NCBI RefSeq assembly: GCF_010015615.1
Contig: NW_024468935.1
Location: forward strand, 913,630 to 977,629
Direction of reading: 5' to 3'
From: Cucurbitaria berberidis CBS 394.84
Taxonomy: Eukaryota; Ascomycota; Dothideomycetes; Pleosporales; Cucurbitariaceae
Length of the DNA stretch: 64,000 nt
Position numbers and translations under genes: made by a program. The notes below the pieces were generated by a model. The model ran no database searches and was not told where the DNA came from. It worked only from the letters and a program-made list of their open reading frames with translations. Shown here piece after piece: positions 12,101-22,980 of the stretch (positions are counted from its first letter, which is position 1; every line of letters starts with the position of its first letter).

Positions 12101-12444
12101 CTGGGGGCTTATGGCGCTTAACAAGAAAAATCGCAGAAGACGTGCACTGCGTGGGACATCCATGTCATGTACGAAGCACCGTCCGTGCCTGGGAACCATC
12201 CGCCTTTAACACGGCTATCCGCTCTCGTTTCTCCACATCTACAGAGCTCTGTGCTTCCTTCCGCTGAACTCTCAAACCCCATCATCATCATCATCTCATG
12301 ACTCTTGTTTGAGACCCTCACTTCCTTTTCAAACAGCTATCCTTCATTCTCTCTTCCAAGTCAGCCGTGGCACTGCCTCGTCGACGCCCCACCCATCTTT
12401 GTCAACTCCTACCTCTCCTCCCAGCCCTAACATCTCCCATTCCC
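9136..12444. other. 3.3 kb gene-poor stretch upstream of HAL2 and ECL1
   Basis: It contains only short overlapping ORFs of shuffled composition and no family motif on either strand. It should include the HAL2 promoter on the left. A pyrimidine-rich leader of the ECL1-type gene lies on the right, with a CATCAT run near 12281-12296. No tRNA, transposon terminal repeat or RIP-like AT bias was seen. Confidence 0.45.
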
Positions 12445-12957
12445 ATGGCTTCTTCCTCAATGCAGTGGTCTTACGACTTCTGCCTCTCCTGCGACCGCCA
12501 GATTGCGGAGAACTGTGCCTACTGTAGCCAGGCCTGCCGGCTCGCCGACTTGGAGAAGGCTGGCAGCACACAAGCACAAGCGCCCTCGCAGCTGTCATCA
12601 TCTGCTTCCTCTTCGTCGTCATCATCGTCGTCGTCGAACAATGGCTTCTATCTCCCGCCAGCCGTCAACTTCTCAGCATACAAGGCAGCCCCAAGCTCAC
12701 GAGGATCTGACATGGCCCCTCCCAGCCCGTATCACTACTACCCAACTGCAAACGGTACCTACTTTGCACCCACAGCAGCAACAACAAGGCAATCACCACA
12801 ACGTATCCTCACGCCATCTTCATCACGATCATCACTTGCCTCTGCTGCCTCTCAGACCCAAACAGGCATCTCGCAACAAGCGGCTACACAGCTGAACAGC
12901 TACATGCGCTCATTCGATCAAACCCGAGACTTGAAGAGGCGGTGCACGCAATACTAG
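12445..12957 (+). CDS. Ecl1-type small zinc-binding stress/lifespan factor
   Basis: Single exon, 170 residues from the ATG at 12445 (a second Met is at codon 6). The N-terminal Cys cluster DFCLSCDRQIAENCAYCSQAC with the following CRLADLEK is the hallmark of the ECL1/2/3 family. Those proteins extend chronological lifespan and respond to zinc and sulfur limitation in fission yeast. The rest is low complexity: a poly-Ser run from a TCN-codon microsatellite (about 12595-12636), then Ser/Pro/Gln-rich sequence ending in a basic tail RDLKRRCTQY. Flanking spacers are unusually long, which suggests long UTRs or complex regulation. The role in this fungus is inferred from the Cys motif only. Confidence 0.75.
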   Translation: MASSSMQWSYDFCLSCDRQIAENCAYCSQACRLADLEKAGSTQAQAPSQLSSSASSSSSSSSSSNNGFYLPPAVNFSAYKAAPSSRGSDMAPPSPYHYYPTANGTYFAPTAATTRQSPQRILTPSSSRSSLASAASQTQTGISQQAATQLNSYMRSFDQTRDLKRRCTQY

Positions 12958-15900
12958 ACGCAACCGTCTAGCTTTCTCCACGCTTGTCTCAGGCCCTCCT
13001 GAGGCACCTCACATGACTCTCCAAACGCCCAAGAGCGATATTGGAAAGCTGTGCAAGTACTCTAGGACGATCTATTGCATTCTGGAGTTCGGTATTACGA
13101 TCATCACGACAGACCGCACATCCACGGTCCTGCATTCGGCACTGGCATCGGTTTACGGAGTTTATTTCAGCATCACATCGATCACCGCCTCTCTACGTTT
13201 CATCACTGTACTATCTCCTATGTTATCCTCTGAACGCGTCGGCGGTGTACGATCAAAAGCATTTTATATCCTGTGGTGTACCGAATTTGTGTTATTACGA
13301 GCATTTGCACCCTGGTGGTTGGGTTTGGCTGCATCGGTGCCTCAAGGGCATTCAGCCCATGCGTTAGCATTGTGGTCATTTCGGTTGGATATCCCTCTCT
13401 CTCTATTAGCCTTGTTATCAATAACGCGTCTGCTTTCTGCGCTCGCAATACCACACGGTGCTTAGATAGCTGCTGCTTCGGCACGCATCAAATGGAAGGG
13501 ACGACCATGAGCAATGGCCCATGGCGACAAGACACACCAAAGACCGTTTCTTCTCTCCCTATTTTGACGTCCAAATGACAACCTGACATGTCTCACTGTC
13601 ATCGCAGATCCCCCAGCCGACCCCTCAAACGATGGCACGTGATCCCTGCATCACTTGCGCAAGCATTCTCCCGTGCCTTTGTCCTACGATAACGCAGCCA
13701 CCCACACAGTGCCAGCCTCCACGGCACCCTGATTCGAGGCTAGCCGGAGAGGCCCCGTGCTCTGTTCCCCCCCTCTATTGTTGTGGCGCCTGTTCGATTC
13801 TGTGAGATACAGGGTCGGGTGCGCAAGACATGGCCGGTTGCTCTCTCCACACGGCTTGCTGTATCTCCTACACAGACCAGGAAGAATTTTCACGACGATC
13901 CAGATGTGCAGCCATGCCCGCCCCCCAACAATCTTCGCAACGACATGTGGTAACGGTTGCCACAGGGTGGCGAAAAGCACACACACCCCTCGAATGTTGT
14001 TGAGCTCTCCAGCACCGGGTCACCACCAGGACGGCACCCCAACTGTTCCAGGGGAGCGGCAAGAGAGACGGTTGGCACTCTGCGGTCCCTTGGCCTCGCC
14101 CGTATACCCTCAGCGTATTGGACCTCGTATCTGCACGCTTGTAGGCCGCGACACGCAACTGGACGGGTCTCTCTGCAAGTGGCTCCTTAGCCTGGCCTTC
14201 CCCGCATCTCTGAACGGGCCGCGAATTGTCATGGGTGCTGTGAGCAGGGTCATCCCTTCATACGCAACGAAAAAGCAAACCCCCCCACGTACGCTCGTCT
14301 CGTCATGCGCCATGTCGGACATGAGAGGGATCGCCAACATTTGTCGTTATGGCGCAACACGCCCGATGTCATTGATGTGACCGTCTCTCGTGGTGGTGCA
14401 TATCATGGATTGACCAGCAGCAGCAGCAGCAGCAGCCTTGCAAAATTTTCAGCGACGCCTGGATAGCTTCACGCTCTAATCGGAGACTGCCAGCTCAGTC
14501 GTCTCCACTTCGCAAGCGAGGCCCGGAGATGATTGCCCTTCTATGGCTCGTCCGAGCAGCGTCCCGTTGGGATCCCGATCATGCAATCACGACACTTAGC
14601 TCCGTCCCTAGCAATCCCGAATTGTTATGTCATCGCCAGTGATCATTTGTGCGACATGAACGAGTCGTGTCACGCATAACCCTACAAGTCACGCCAGCAT
14701 GGTCAGAGTGCATATTTCGCTAGCAAAACCTACCTACGCAGATCTGTCGATCCAGAGGATTCAAGATATCCGTCGCGGTCCGCTTCCTAACAAATCGACA
14801 ATCATCAGGCTCCTTTACACGGGCCGATACGCTTTGTTTGCAAGTCAACGACAAGCTGCATCGAGGCCCGGCAAATGCAGGACTAAGTAACCAGCGCAAC
14901 ACCATATTTTCGCAATGAATAAGCCCGAACGCACATCTACACAGAGTTTTCACTACGGCTCGGAGAGTACCAGCAGGCCCCCGACAATCTCATCATTTGT
15001 GGAGTCAGAGATGGTGCTCGGAGGCTCAACGAGGCTCCGAAGTTCGCTGAGGAGACGTGAGTCAAGGGAAACCCTGCCGTCGCAACAACATCCTGCCGAC
15101 CATCGCTCGATGCGACAGACTCCATCCTATGGCCTGTCCACCTTTTCGAGGGCCTTGGCAGAACAGCATCACGAACTTGCGACATGTTGCAACAGGATCC
15201 ATGTGGATTTTCACTGCTATCAAGTAGACGCCTGGTGAAATCCAGTCTTTCCTATGTCTGAGGGATGTGCATGTAATTGAAGTATTCAGTTTCCCTTGCC
15301 CTCAAGAAAAGGAGCGATCCTGGTGATCGCGCGGATTAGCTAACTAGGGATTCGCGACTCAGCTGTCCTTATCGTTCCACAGAACGCACCAAGACCACCT
15401 ATGCTTCCCGTCGCGACATGTGAGCACTGATCTGGTGGTCTGGGATACTGCATTCACCAAATCCGCGCGCACCAACGCAAGCCTTGTGCCAGAAATGTCA
15501 AGACCTCGTGTATGCCAGGCACAAGATTGGTCGCTCTGCACGACTTCCAAAGTCGTTCATTTGCGACGGAAGATCTATCCGCGAATAGAATAAATCCATG
15601 GCATGCCCGAAGCGTTCGACGATCGTCTTGTCGTAATGCAAGGCACCCATTGCGCACGCCAACACTTCCTGAAACGGAAGGTTGGCACAATCAGGAACTC
15701 TACTAGGCGTCATCAATTATTGGAGTCGTCGATATGCAGAATGCCATCCTATCAAACGCCCTCGCTTATATAGCATCTGTCTCGATCCTACAAACTCAGG
15801 GCGTAGGCACACCCACACGTACGATTAACTTTGCGTCTATCCAAAATAGAGTTCCGGGAGGGTGCAGAATCTGGTTCAGACTGTTTGCACGGCGCTAATG

Positions 15901-16990
15901 TGGTCACAATATCCACCTAGAGCATTGGGAGAACTACGCAATATCTTGGTCATGATATACGCCAAAGCTCATGTCACGGGCTTCACTTGGGATGCCTCAA
16001 CCAACCGCCGAGTCAGTTCAAGACGCCACTCATTGACGATTATGTCAGATATTTGTTGGCTGCAGCTCCCGATAAGGGCCCGTGTTGGGGATTCCCAAGA
16101 ATTGATAAGGTTCAAGCTGTGGGTCATTAGCCGTCATACCCGCCCTCGGTATGATCCGTTAAAATGTGGAGCTGCAAGCGATTCACAAATAGGGTCCACA
16201 ATACTTCGCCAAAGGAAGGATGCCGGATCGGCAACATGAGGTTCTACCTTTTCTCCGTGGAGGGCCGCTTCTGATGACCTAATAATGGATACTTCCACGA
16301 AAGCTCACTACGCTCCATAGGTATGGGCAAAGCTAGTTCGACGATATATGAACAGCTCCCACATAATCGATTCAAGGTAAATCGTATACGCTAGCAACAC
16401 CTGTTCATATAACAGTCTTGGTGACCCACTAGCAGCAGAGCTATAGCAACCACAGTCAGCAGTCTGGGCCCCGGGAATCACCTCCCAAGCCATTCAGAGT
16501 CTTCCAACCCAGTTTCACATTTTAACAGCCACATAGCCACGAGCCTGATCAAGCATATCATGATTCTGGAACATATTGACACGCGGACGCCATTCCCCCC
16601 ACCATCCACGGGAGATCAGCCCAGCCAATAGTAACGCCCCCATCAATAGATTTGCTTAATTAAAGCTAAAGGAAACCGGTATTGGTCTTATCCATGTCTT
16701 ATCCATGTAATATGCATGCGTACCATCAACAAGTTTTGTTCTTGAAGCGGCAATGACCAAGGACTGGGATTCTGGCGAAGGTGAGGCTTGCGTGTCGACA
16801 GACCTCCTATCTTTAGCGAGAGTGCCGTTTGATGTGCCGAAGCTATTCCGGAGGAAGTATTCCAGTATTGCCTCCAAAACATCTACCAGGCTTCCTAGGC
16901 AAGAGTCGAGTATCTCCACGCCAAGTTTCGCGCAGCAGCAGCGAAGTAGTACAGCATAGTGACGCCAGGCCTGTCGTCATTCGCCCTTAG
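12958..16990. other. 4 kb gene desert downstream of ECL1
   Basis: The longest ATG ORFs here (for example 13013-13465 and 13757-14380 on the plus strand) lack recognisable motifs, natural domain-like composition or splice support. A (CAG)7 run sits at 14415-14436. Base composition is ordinary, not the AT-rich signature of RIP. It could hold a long non-coding RNA or regulatory DNA; nothing in the sequence proves either. Confidence 0.4.
14415..14436 (+). repeat. (CAG)7 microsatellite
   Basis: About seven uninterrupted CAG units in the gene-poor stretch, not within a supported reading frame. Confidence 0.85.
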
Positions 16991-17315
16991 CTACGGGTCG
17001 ATCCTCGAATAGTATCGGTTTTCGGTATCCGTCTCGACATCGTACTCGCCGTTGGTGTGGTGAATGATAGACTGTTCTTGCTCCTGCTCCACAGCCTATT
17101 GTATCCCCCTGCCTTTCCTTGTCGACGTTGTCTTTTTCCCCTCTACCTTCAGCCATTTTGACCTTCTTAGCGTCTGCCTTATCTCTCTCATCTCCCTGGG
17201 GAGGTGGGTGCTTTCGAGTGTCATGCTGACGGAGGCGGGTGCTGGATTGGTCGTCCATGTCGTCGGCGTCGATATAGGTGTAAATGTAGGTGTTTGCGTA
17301 AGTGTTTCTCGCCAT
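16991..17315 (-). CDS. possible small two-exon acidic/hydrophilic protein
   Basis: Tentative. Exon 1 is 17315..17163 and exon 2 is 17095..16991, with a 67-nt intron 17096..17162 (donor GTCAAA, weak; acceptor AATAG), giving 85 residues. The start context ACAACATGG is good. Exon 1 encodes a Tyr/Thr-rich opening followed by a charged stretch. Exon 2 reads as Gln/Glu-rich and then NGEYDVETDTENRYYSRIDP before the stop, which looks like selected protein sequence. Without splicing the frame runs on for 112 residues with a less plausible, Arg-rich end. No family was recognised. Confidence 0.35.
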
Positions 17316-17689
17316 GTTGTACAGAGTATGGCTGGCAGTTGCTGGCAGGGTGAGGGGTGAGATAAATTGAATAACTTGGAAGGCGAGGTGCTACAGATGG
17401 AACACACTCCCACCGCCAGCGAAACAATTCAACGGATCAACACGCATCAACCCAAGCGAACCACTCCGAAGCTACCAGGAATGGACTGATGATGCGATTC
17501 AACTGTTGAGAGATCAAAGTATCTTAGAGAGTTAGATACTTAATGACGGGTGGTGGCGATGGGTCTCAATTTCTGGATAGACAACCACACGCCGCATATC
17601 ATGTCCATGTCCATGTACTTCTTTCGGATATTAATTTTATTCCTCGGTATCAAGGTCAACAACCATAATTTGATACATGCAGGATCCAA
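17316..17689. other. intergenic, small-gene promoter / GH92 3' region
   Basis: A 374-bp stretch. On the minus strand it is a pyrimidine-rich leader towards the ATG at 17315. Nothing else was recognised. Confidence 0.4.
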
Positions 17690-20163
17690 TTAAAAAGCCG
17701 CCGACAAACTAGGCGGCCTATCCTCCACTCTGGTACCCCATGCACTTTCCGTTTCCCCAAGCACTAGTTCCAAGGTCCAGCCCTGGGTGAAGAATTCATG
17801 ACCAATCCAGTTCTTCCTATAATCTGCACCGTTCAACCTCGCGCTTTGGATATAAATATTCTTGTACTCTTTGTCAAAGTTCACGTTACGAATCGTGGCA
17901 GTCAAGTTGGTAATCTGATTAGTGATACTGACTGATTGGAAAAAAGGAGGAGTAATGAAGTAAACGTTCTGGCCTGGATTGGGGAAGAGGCCGATGGTGG
18001 AGAAGAGAGTGAAGGAGGCCATGGCGCCAGAGTCGTCGTTGCCCGGGAGCCCGGCATGGGAGGTGTTGAAGCGGGATGGAATATCTGTAAAGATCAGTAG
18101 GAGTTTGTTCGGGGTAGATTGCTGCCTAGACTTACAAGTGTGCACGCGCTTTGCGGAAAGTGCTGGCCTGCCTGCATAATGCGGCATGTATACTGTCAAA
18201 AAGACCGGCTCATTCCCAATGTCAGCGAGCCCAGAGGTATGGAAAAAGTCCAGGCGCTTCAGGAACACTTCTTCTCCACCAAGTAGTTCAATGACTTTTC
18301 CGATATCATGCGGCACAAAGAACATATATTCCCAGCAGCTCGACTCAAATGTCTCAGACGGGTTCGAGGTCAGCGAACAGAAATTAGCGAGAGGACTGCA
18401 GGCAATCGGATCCTGATAACCCCAAGTACCATTCAGATACTTGGGCTGGAAGAAGCCTGTGAAGGTGGTATCCGTGCCATTAATGAAAGACTTTTGGTCT
18501 GCTTTGTAGAGGTTCTGCCAATTGCTTGCTCGAGCAATGTACTTTAGGTATGTGTCCTTCCCCAATCCTTTGGCAAGGGTAGCGAGATTGAAATCATTGT
18601 AAGCGTACTCTAGCGTCCGGGATATACTCCGCGAGTTCGTCCCAAAACCGACAGGATCGAAGTCAAGATACGGTACGTAGTTCAACTTTTTCCAGCTCGT
18701 CAAGCCTCCTCGTCCTTCGACGCTCCATTCCAATGGTTCGTTCTCTGCGTCGTTGACAATGGCTTCGTATGCGAGCCCCCAGTCGATTCCTGTGAGGTTC
18801 TTGACGTACGCGTCGACTAGGACATTATCTGCATCTGAGCCTCCCTGCGTCCAGCCTTTGCATGTACTCATCATACAGTCCGGTAGCCATCCACGGTGCT
18901 TATAGGTATCGAGTAGGCTGCGTAGTAGTTTTGACATCATCTTAGGATCCAATATAGTGAGAAATGGTAGCTGAACGCGCCACATATCCCAGATGCAGTA
19001 GAAAGAATCGAAGTATGGTTCGTCACTCTTCCAATGAGGATTTTCTCCAGTATAATTCTGAGGAGATATCATCGTTCGGTAGATCGCACTCCAAAAGCTG
19101 GCTTGCAAGCTATCATCCACACCTCCTGTTTCGATCGCTATTGGCGTAAGCTTCTCGCGCCATGCATTTTCCGCCGTGTTGACTAGACCGTCAAAGTTGA
19201 AATCAGGACCAGGTATCTGTTTTTTCGCATTCTGGCAAGCCTGCTCGGAGCTAACGAAGCTAAGGCCCATTCGTGCAAGTATAGGTCCAGAAAGCGGCCC
19301 CTGGAAGCGAATGAAGCCACCGGCTTGTAGGTAAAAAAGGTTGAAGCCTCGTGTGACGTAGAGTTCTTTCGGCTCGGTACCCGCTCTATCATTGACCCAG
19401 ACTCCTGAGTCTCTGACCTTCCCTCCAGTGACATCTAGGCAGAAGTAAAGCACATAGGAACCTGCTCCAAAACTCGGGAGGAAGGTACCGTTGCCCTTCA
19501 TCCTTCCAGTGTCACTGCCGCGTTCTGCCTCAATACTTATCGACGCATTCTGACGGCTAGCCCAAAGATCGGTGAGATCCAGCAATATCAGCGGATTGGC
19601 GCTTGCATTTCCAGACGAGGTCTGCGAGAAGTCGAAGCGGAACAATGCCGCATGCTCCGAAACAGTCATATCAGCATGTATGCCGTTATCCAGTGTTACT
19701 CCAAAATACCCTGGTCGCGCCTTGACTGAGTCATTCTTGGAGGGAATCGCGCGCGCTTTGATTAGAAATTTGCAAGTATTAACATCGTCTCCTGGGCAGA
19801 TCTGAGGAAAGATGGGGAAGTTCCCTAGGCTTGGGTTTCCTCCAGTCCCAGAGTCATGCAGCGCTGAGAAACCAGTGATGTTACTTCCGTCTGTCGAAAA
19901 CCCCCCTGTGTTTTCACCATCTACATCGGCGACGGCTGGAAGCAAGTTAGTAGCTAAAGAGAATAGGTGTTGACATTCGAACCTTTTGCCATGCCGTATG
20001 GCAGAGTTGCGCCCGTGAACACATTGCCGCCACTTCTACTTCCGATCACTGGATCTATCGAGTCCAGAATATCGAAGTCTCCTGATTGTCTTGAGTATTG
20101 TATTGCTAGTGACGGTATTACAAGTTCAGTGAGAGTGTAGAGGAGGTAGATGGGACGAATCAT
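17690..20163 (-). CDS. secreted GH92 alpha-1,2-mannosidase
   Basis: Three exons: 20163..19983, 19935..18136 and 18084..17690 (791 residues), with introns of 47 and 51 nt. The N-terminus is a hydrophobic signal peptide (MIRPIYLLYTLTELVIPSLA). GH92 motifs include DPVIGSRSGGNVFTGATLPYGMAK, SLGNFPIFP, the catalytic-acid region IGNEP and the GLPGNDDSGAMASF loop, whose Asp residues serve as base and Ca2+ ligands in characterised members. These are Ca2+-dependent inverting exo-mannosidases acting on fungal mannans or N-glycans. The second intron is a multiple of three with no in-frame stop, so retention would insert 17 residues; splicing restores HTYIPSRFN. Several NxS/T sites fit secretion. Confidence 0.92.
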
Positions 20164-21224
20164 GCTGTAGTAGGTGAACAAATATCAATCGCGAGGGTGG
20201 AAGGGACGCATTCTGTACGTGATGTCCTGTTGCGCTTCAGTATGACGACGTCACTTTAGATGAGGTGTTGAAGCGCTCCTTCCAAAATGAGTGGTGCACA
20301 TTGCGGGGTAGTGTAACCGGCTGTTTGGTACTTGTAGCATAGCTGTGACGTGCGTGCGCATCAACGTCTTCGATATTGTTACGGCTATTGATATGAATCT
20401 GTTCATTCAACTATTCAAGTCAAATCAGGAGTATGTTGCAAGCTATCTAGTCCCTACTAAAAAAAGTGAAAAACATTCGGGGTGTTGTTATCTCTTGTGC
20501 AAATATAGTTGGTTCAACGAGCTGAATCGCTCTAAGTTCCTTCGTTACATGGTCTACCAACTGATAGTAGACAACTGTTACTTAAATCCAGCCTTGCAAA
20601 GCCTTGTAAGACGACTTGTTGCGGCAGCCCGTGGGTTGCATGGCTTGCAGTGGTGCAATACGGCACTCCACTAGCGGCTAGTGCTGCCTCACCCCACAAC
20701 CAGTTCTCTGTGCTACAATAACCACTTATAATCTGCCTAAGGGTATTCCATGCACCTGTGACAAGATTAGAAAAGTGTCGTGTGTGATGCTGTTCAGCTT
20801 CTCACCCGTAGATGATTCGGAGGCGCCGTCAGTGGCAGATACTACCGTCAAAGCATTATCCTAAAAAGGTAACCACCAGCAAAAGCAAGTTCGTCACAAG
20901 TCGGCATGGAATTGCGCCGGGTATACGAATTCGTGCGCATGTCTAGCAAGGCTGGATGCAAGGGCCTGAAGTCAAGCACACTGAGAGTTTGTAGCCCCCA
21001 CAAACCAGAGTCAACGGTATTGCGCTGGTCGCGGGTAAGTGAGCCGCAAACCCGGACGTATGATAAAGATAGAGCATGGGTTTTGTTTGAATTGACAGAA
21101 TCAGAAATACTCACACCATTGGTATCTATAGACATTTGCTATACAGATGTTCCAATGTTGCAGCCAATGACGGAAGATTTTCGAAGGCTATGCAGCTTGC
21201 TGACGCCAATTCGCGGTCTGGACG
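20164..21224. other. intergenic between GH92 5' end and ABM-like 3' end
   Basis: This 1.06-kb stretch holds the GH92 promoter. Short ORFs at 20345-20674 (plus) and 20848-21135 (minus) have no motif or splice support. No repeat or RNA gene was seen. Confidence 0.45.
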
Positions 21225-21830
21225 TTACGCCTCTTCCCTTTCTAGGTTGGTAGCATGATGGACTTGTATCTCCTCGTATTGTCCGTTGATGGCTGCATTG
21301 TCGCAGTCGCTGTGACCCTCCTGTGCCGCGAAGGTAACATGTGCTTGCGCATTCTCCCACCCACTAAATATGAGAGCCTCGTGGCTTCCCGCAGCCATAT
21401 CACATCGCCAACCGTGTGCCACCCTGAACGGATGGCTGCCTTGGAGAAGTTGTGTGTGCCTCATGACAGCCTGATTGAATGCGTTGATGTAATCTCCTTT
21501 GACGCTCAAAATCTCGATGGCTAAAACAGGCGCATCCAGTGGAAGCGAGCTCATACCGTCTAGCTCAATATGAATGGTCCAAGAGAACTGAAGCATGTTC
21601 TCTTGGGGGCCCAAAATCTCGTGCCGCGCTGGAGAGGCCAAGAAGTCCAAATGAGCTTCCAGGCTCGGCCATGTACCCAAAATATAGATCAATGTGGGGT
21701 CCTCAATGCAATGGTAGAACTGTGAGTTGGTGTGCAGTTTACCTCGGACGACTGATAGGCTGTGAAGCAATACTGGGTCGTCCGCAGAAAGCCTCTTTAG
21801 ACGTAGCTGGGTGACCTCGAGGACCGGCAT
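21225..21830 (-). CDS. ABM-like dimeric alpha/beta-barrel protein
   Basis: Single exon, 201 residues from the ATG at 21830. The sequence opens MPVLEVTQLRLKR and shows two halves of antibiotic-biosynthesis-monooxygenase type. The pattern is strand - helix - FYHCIEDPTLIYILGTWPSLEAHLDF, then a second strand set ending in ALIFSGWENAQAHVTFA. ABM and related dimeric alpha-beta-barrel folds occur in small monooxygenases and stress proteins. No catalytic residues can be assigned. The gene is divergent from the Zn2Cys6 regulator across 1.15 kb, which suggests possible co-regulation. The 120 nt upstream stay open but have no ATG. Confidence 0.65.
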   Translation of the reverse strand: MPVLEVTQLRLKRLSADDPVLLHSLSVVRGKLHTNSQFYHCIEDPTLIYILGTWPSLEAHLDFLASPARHEILGPQENMLQFSWTIHIELDGMSSLPLDAPVLAIEILSVKGDYINAFNQAVMRHTQLLQGSHPFRVAHGWRCDMAAGSHEALIFSGWENAQAHVTFAAQEGHSDCDNAAINGQYEEIQVHHATNLEREEA

Positions 21831-22980
21831 GCTTCTCCGCGGGCGTAAGGTCGATGAGATCTCGTATCGCGTCTCCTCTTTTAGCACCAGGAAACGGGAG
21901 TACGTGCGAGACGAAGAGTGGTGGAGCCCGACAGACGGGGAAGGATACACGGTCGTACGTTCACCCCGCGTATAGGAATGTACCTTGGCGTAACGCTCTT
22001 AGGGCTGCCGTTGTGCTCGAGGGTAGTCGAGAATTTGGGGACCCCCTTGGACAATCAACAATTTGTCGCTGCCTAACTAGCCTCGGTGCCTGATACGCCT
22101 ATTATTCTGATGAGCCTGCAGAAGTATGCGAATGCCCCCCTAGCCTGCAACGCGTCTTGGAGGGGTTCTGCCTAGCCATTAGCCCTCTACCGCGCGGTCA
22201 ACGTTGCATCGCGAAGCTTTCTGGAGCAGCATGATGCAGTCTTGCTTTCAGCTTCAGCTATTATTAATCTACTTTTGTATCCCCTCTTCTTGTGGGTCAA
22301 CGAATGGCGGAACGGCAAGAGCGTCGTCGCGCCCTTTGAAGAACAATCGACCCTTGCGAATTCACCCTATCGGCGCACATCTGGAGCTTGGCCACTTGGC
22401 CATGGCTGTCCTCCTCTCGCGATACTAAAATAGTCCGCCAGACAGCTGCACGCAAGGCCGAGGCGTCTGGTGAAACTGCTGTCTCGTGGCACCGCGACGA
22501 CAACGCGATGGTCGGAATGACCTTTGAATAGCGTTGCGGCTCGATGGTTCGCTCGCAAAGTCTGCCTGGACTGATCGCAAGGCATATAGGCTCTGCAGGT
22601 TGACGTACCATGGCCGCACAGCCCTCGAAGCCATCAACCGTCCGGCCGCATACCGGTCAGTTGCCTCAAGCCAGATGTTACCCATGCTCAAGCATCCGAG
22701 GCCCTTTTGGGGCTTCTTCATTGTTACAGCCAAGCGAGACTCCACCCCATTTGTTGGAAATGGGTAACTTACAGCGTAGGGCTGTGTGAGTCAGCCATGT
22801 TCAGCTCGCGTTGCCTTAGGCCTCCCCTGACCAGACAAGGTCTATCCACACTCGCGGGGTCTACAGTACGCCCCCAATTTCGTAGTCCACTTGTCGCGGG
22901 CCGGTGCATATCGAACAAGAAGAGTATATATCGCCACTGGGGAAGACTGCCCCGCGGCTCGCGTATCTTGACCCTTTCTC
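21831..22980. promoter_or_regulatory. divergent promoter region, ABM-like gene / Zn2Cys6 regulator
   Basis: 1.15 kb between head-to-head genes. A TATATA string at 22925-22930 lies about 50 bp before the regulator ATG. Short ORFs inside have no recognisable motif. No inverted CGG pair of classic Gal4 spacing was identified by eye. Confidence 0.45.

Noticed and set aside
13013..13465. 150-codon ATG frame just after the ECL1-type gene
   Set aside because: It lies in the expected 3' UTR and has mixed hydrophobic composition without helices of regular length, no motif and no splice support.
13757..14380. 207-codon open frame
   Set aside because: The opposite strand is also open, the composition is Arg/Pro/Thr-rich and frame-shuffled, and no family is recognisable.
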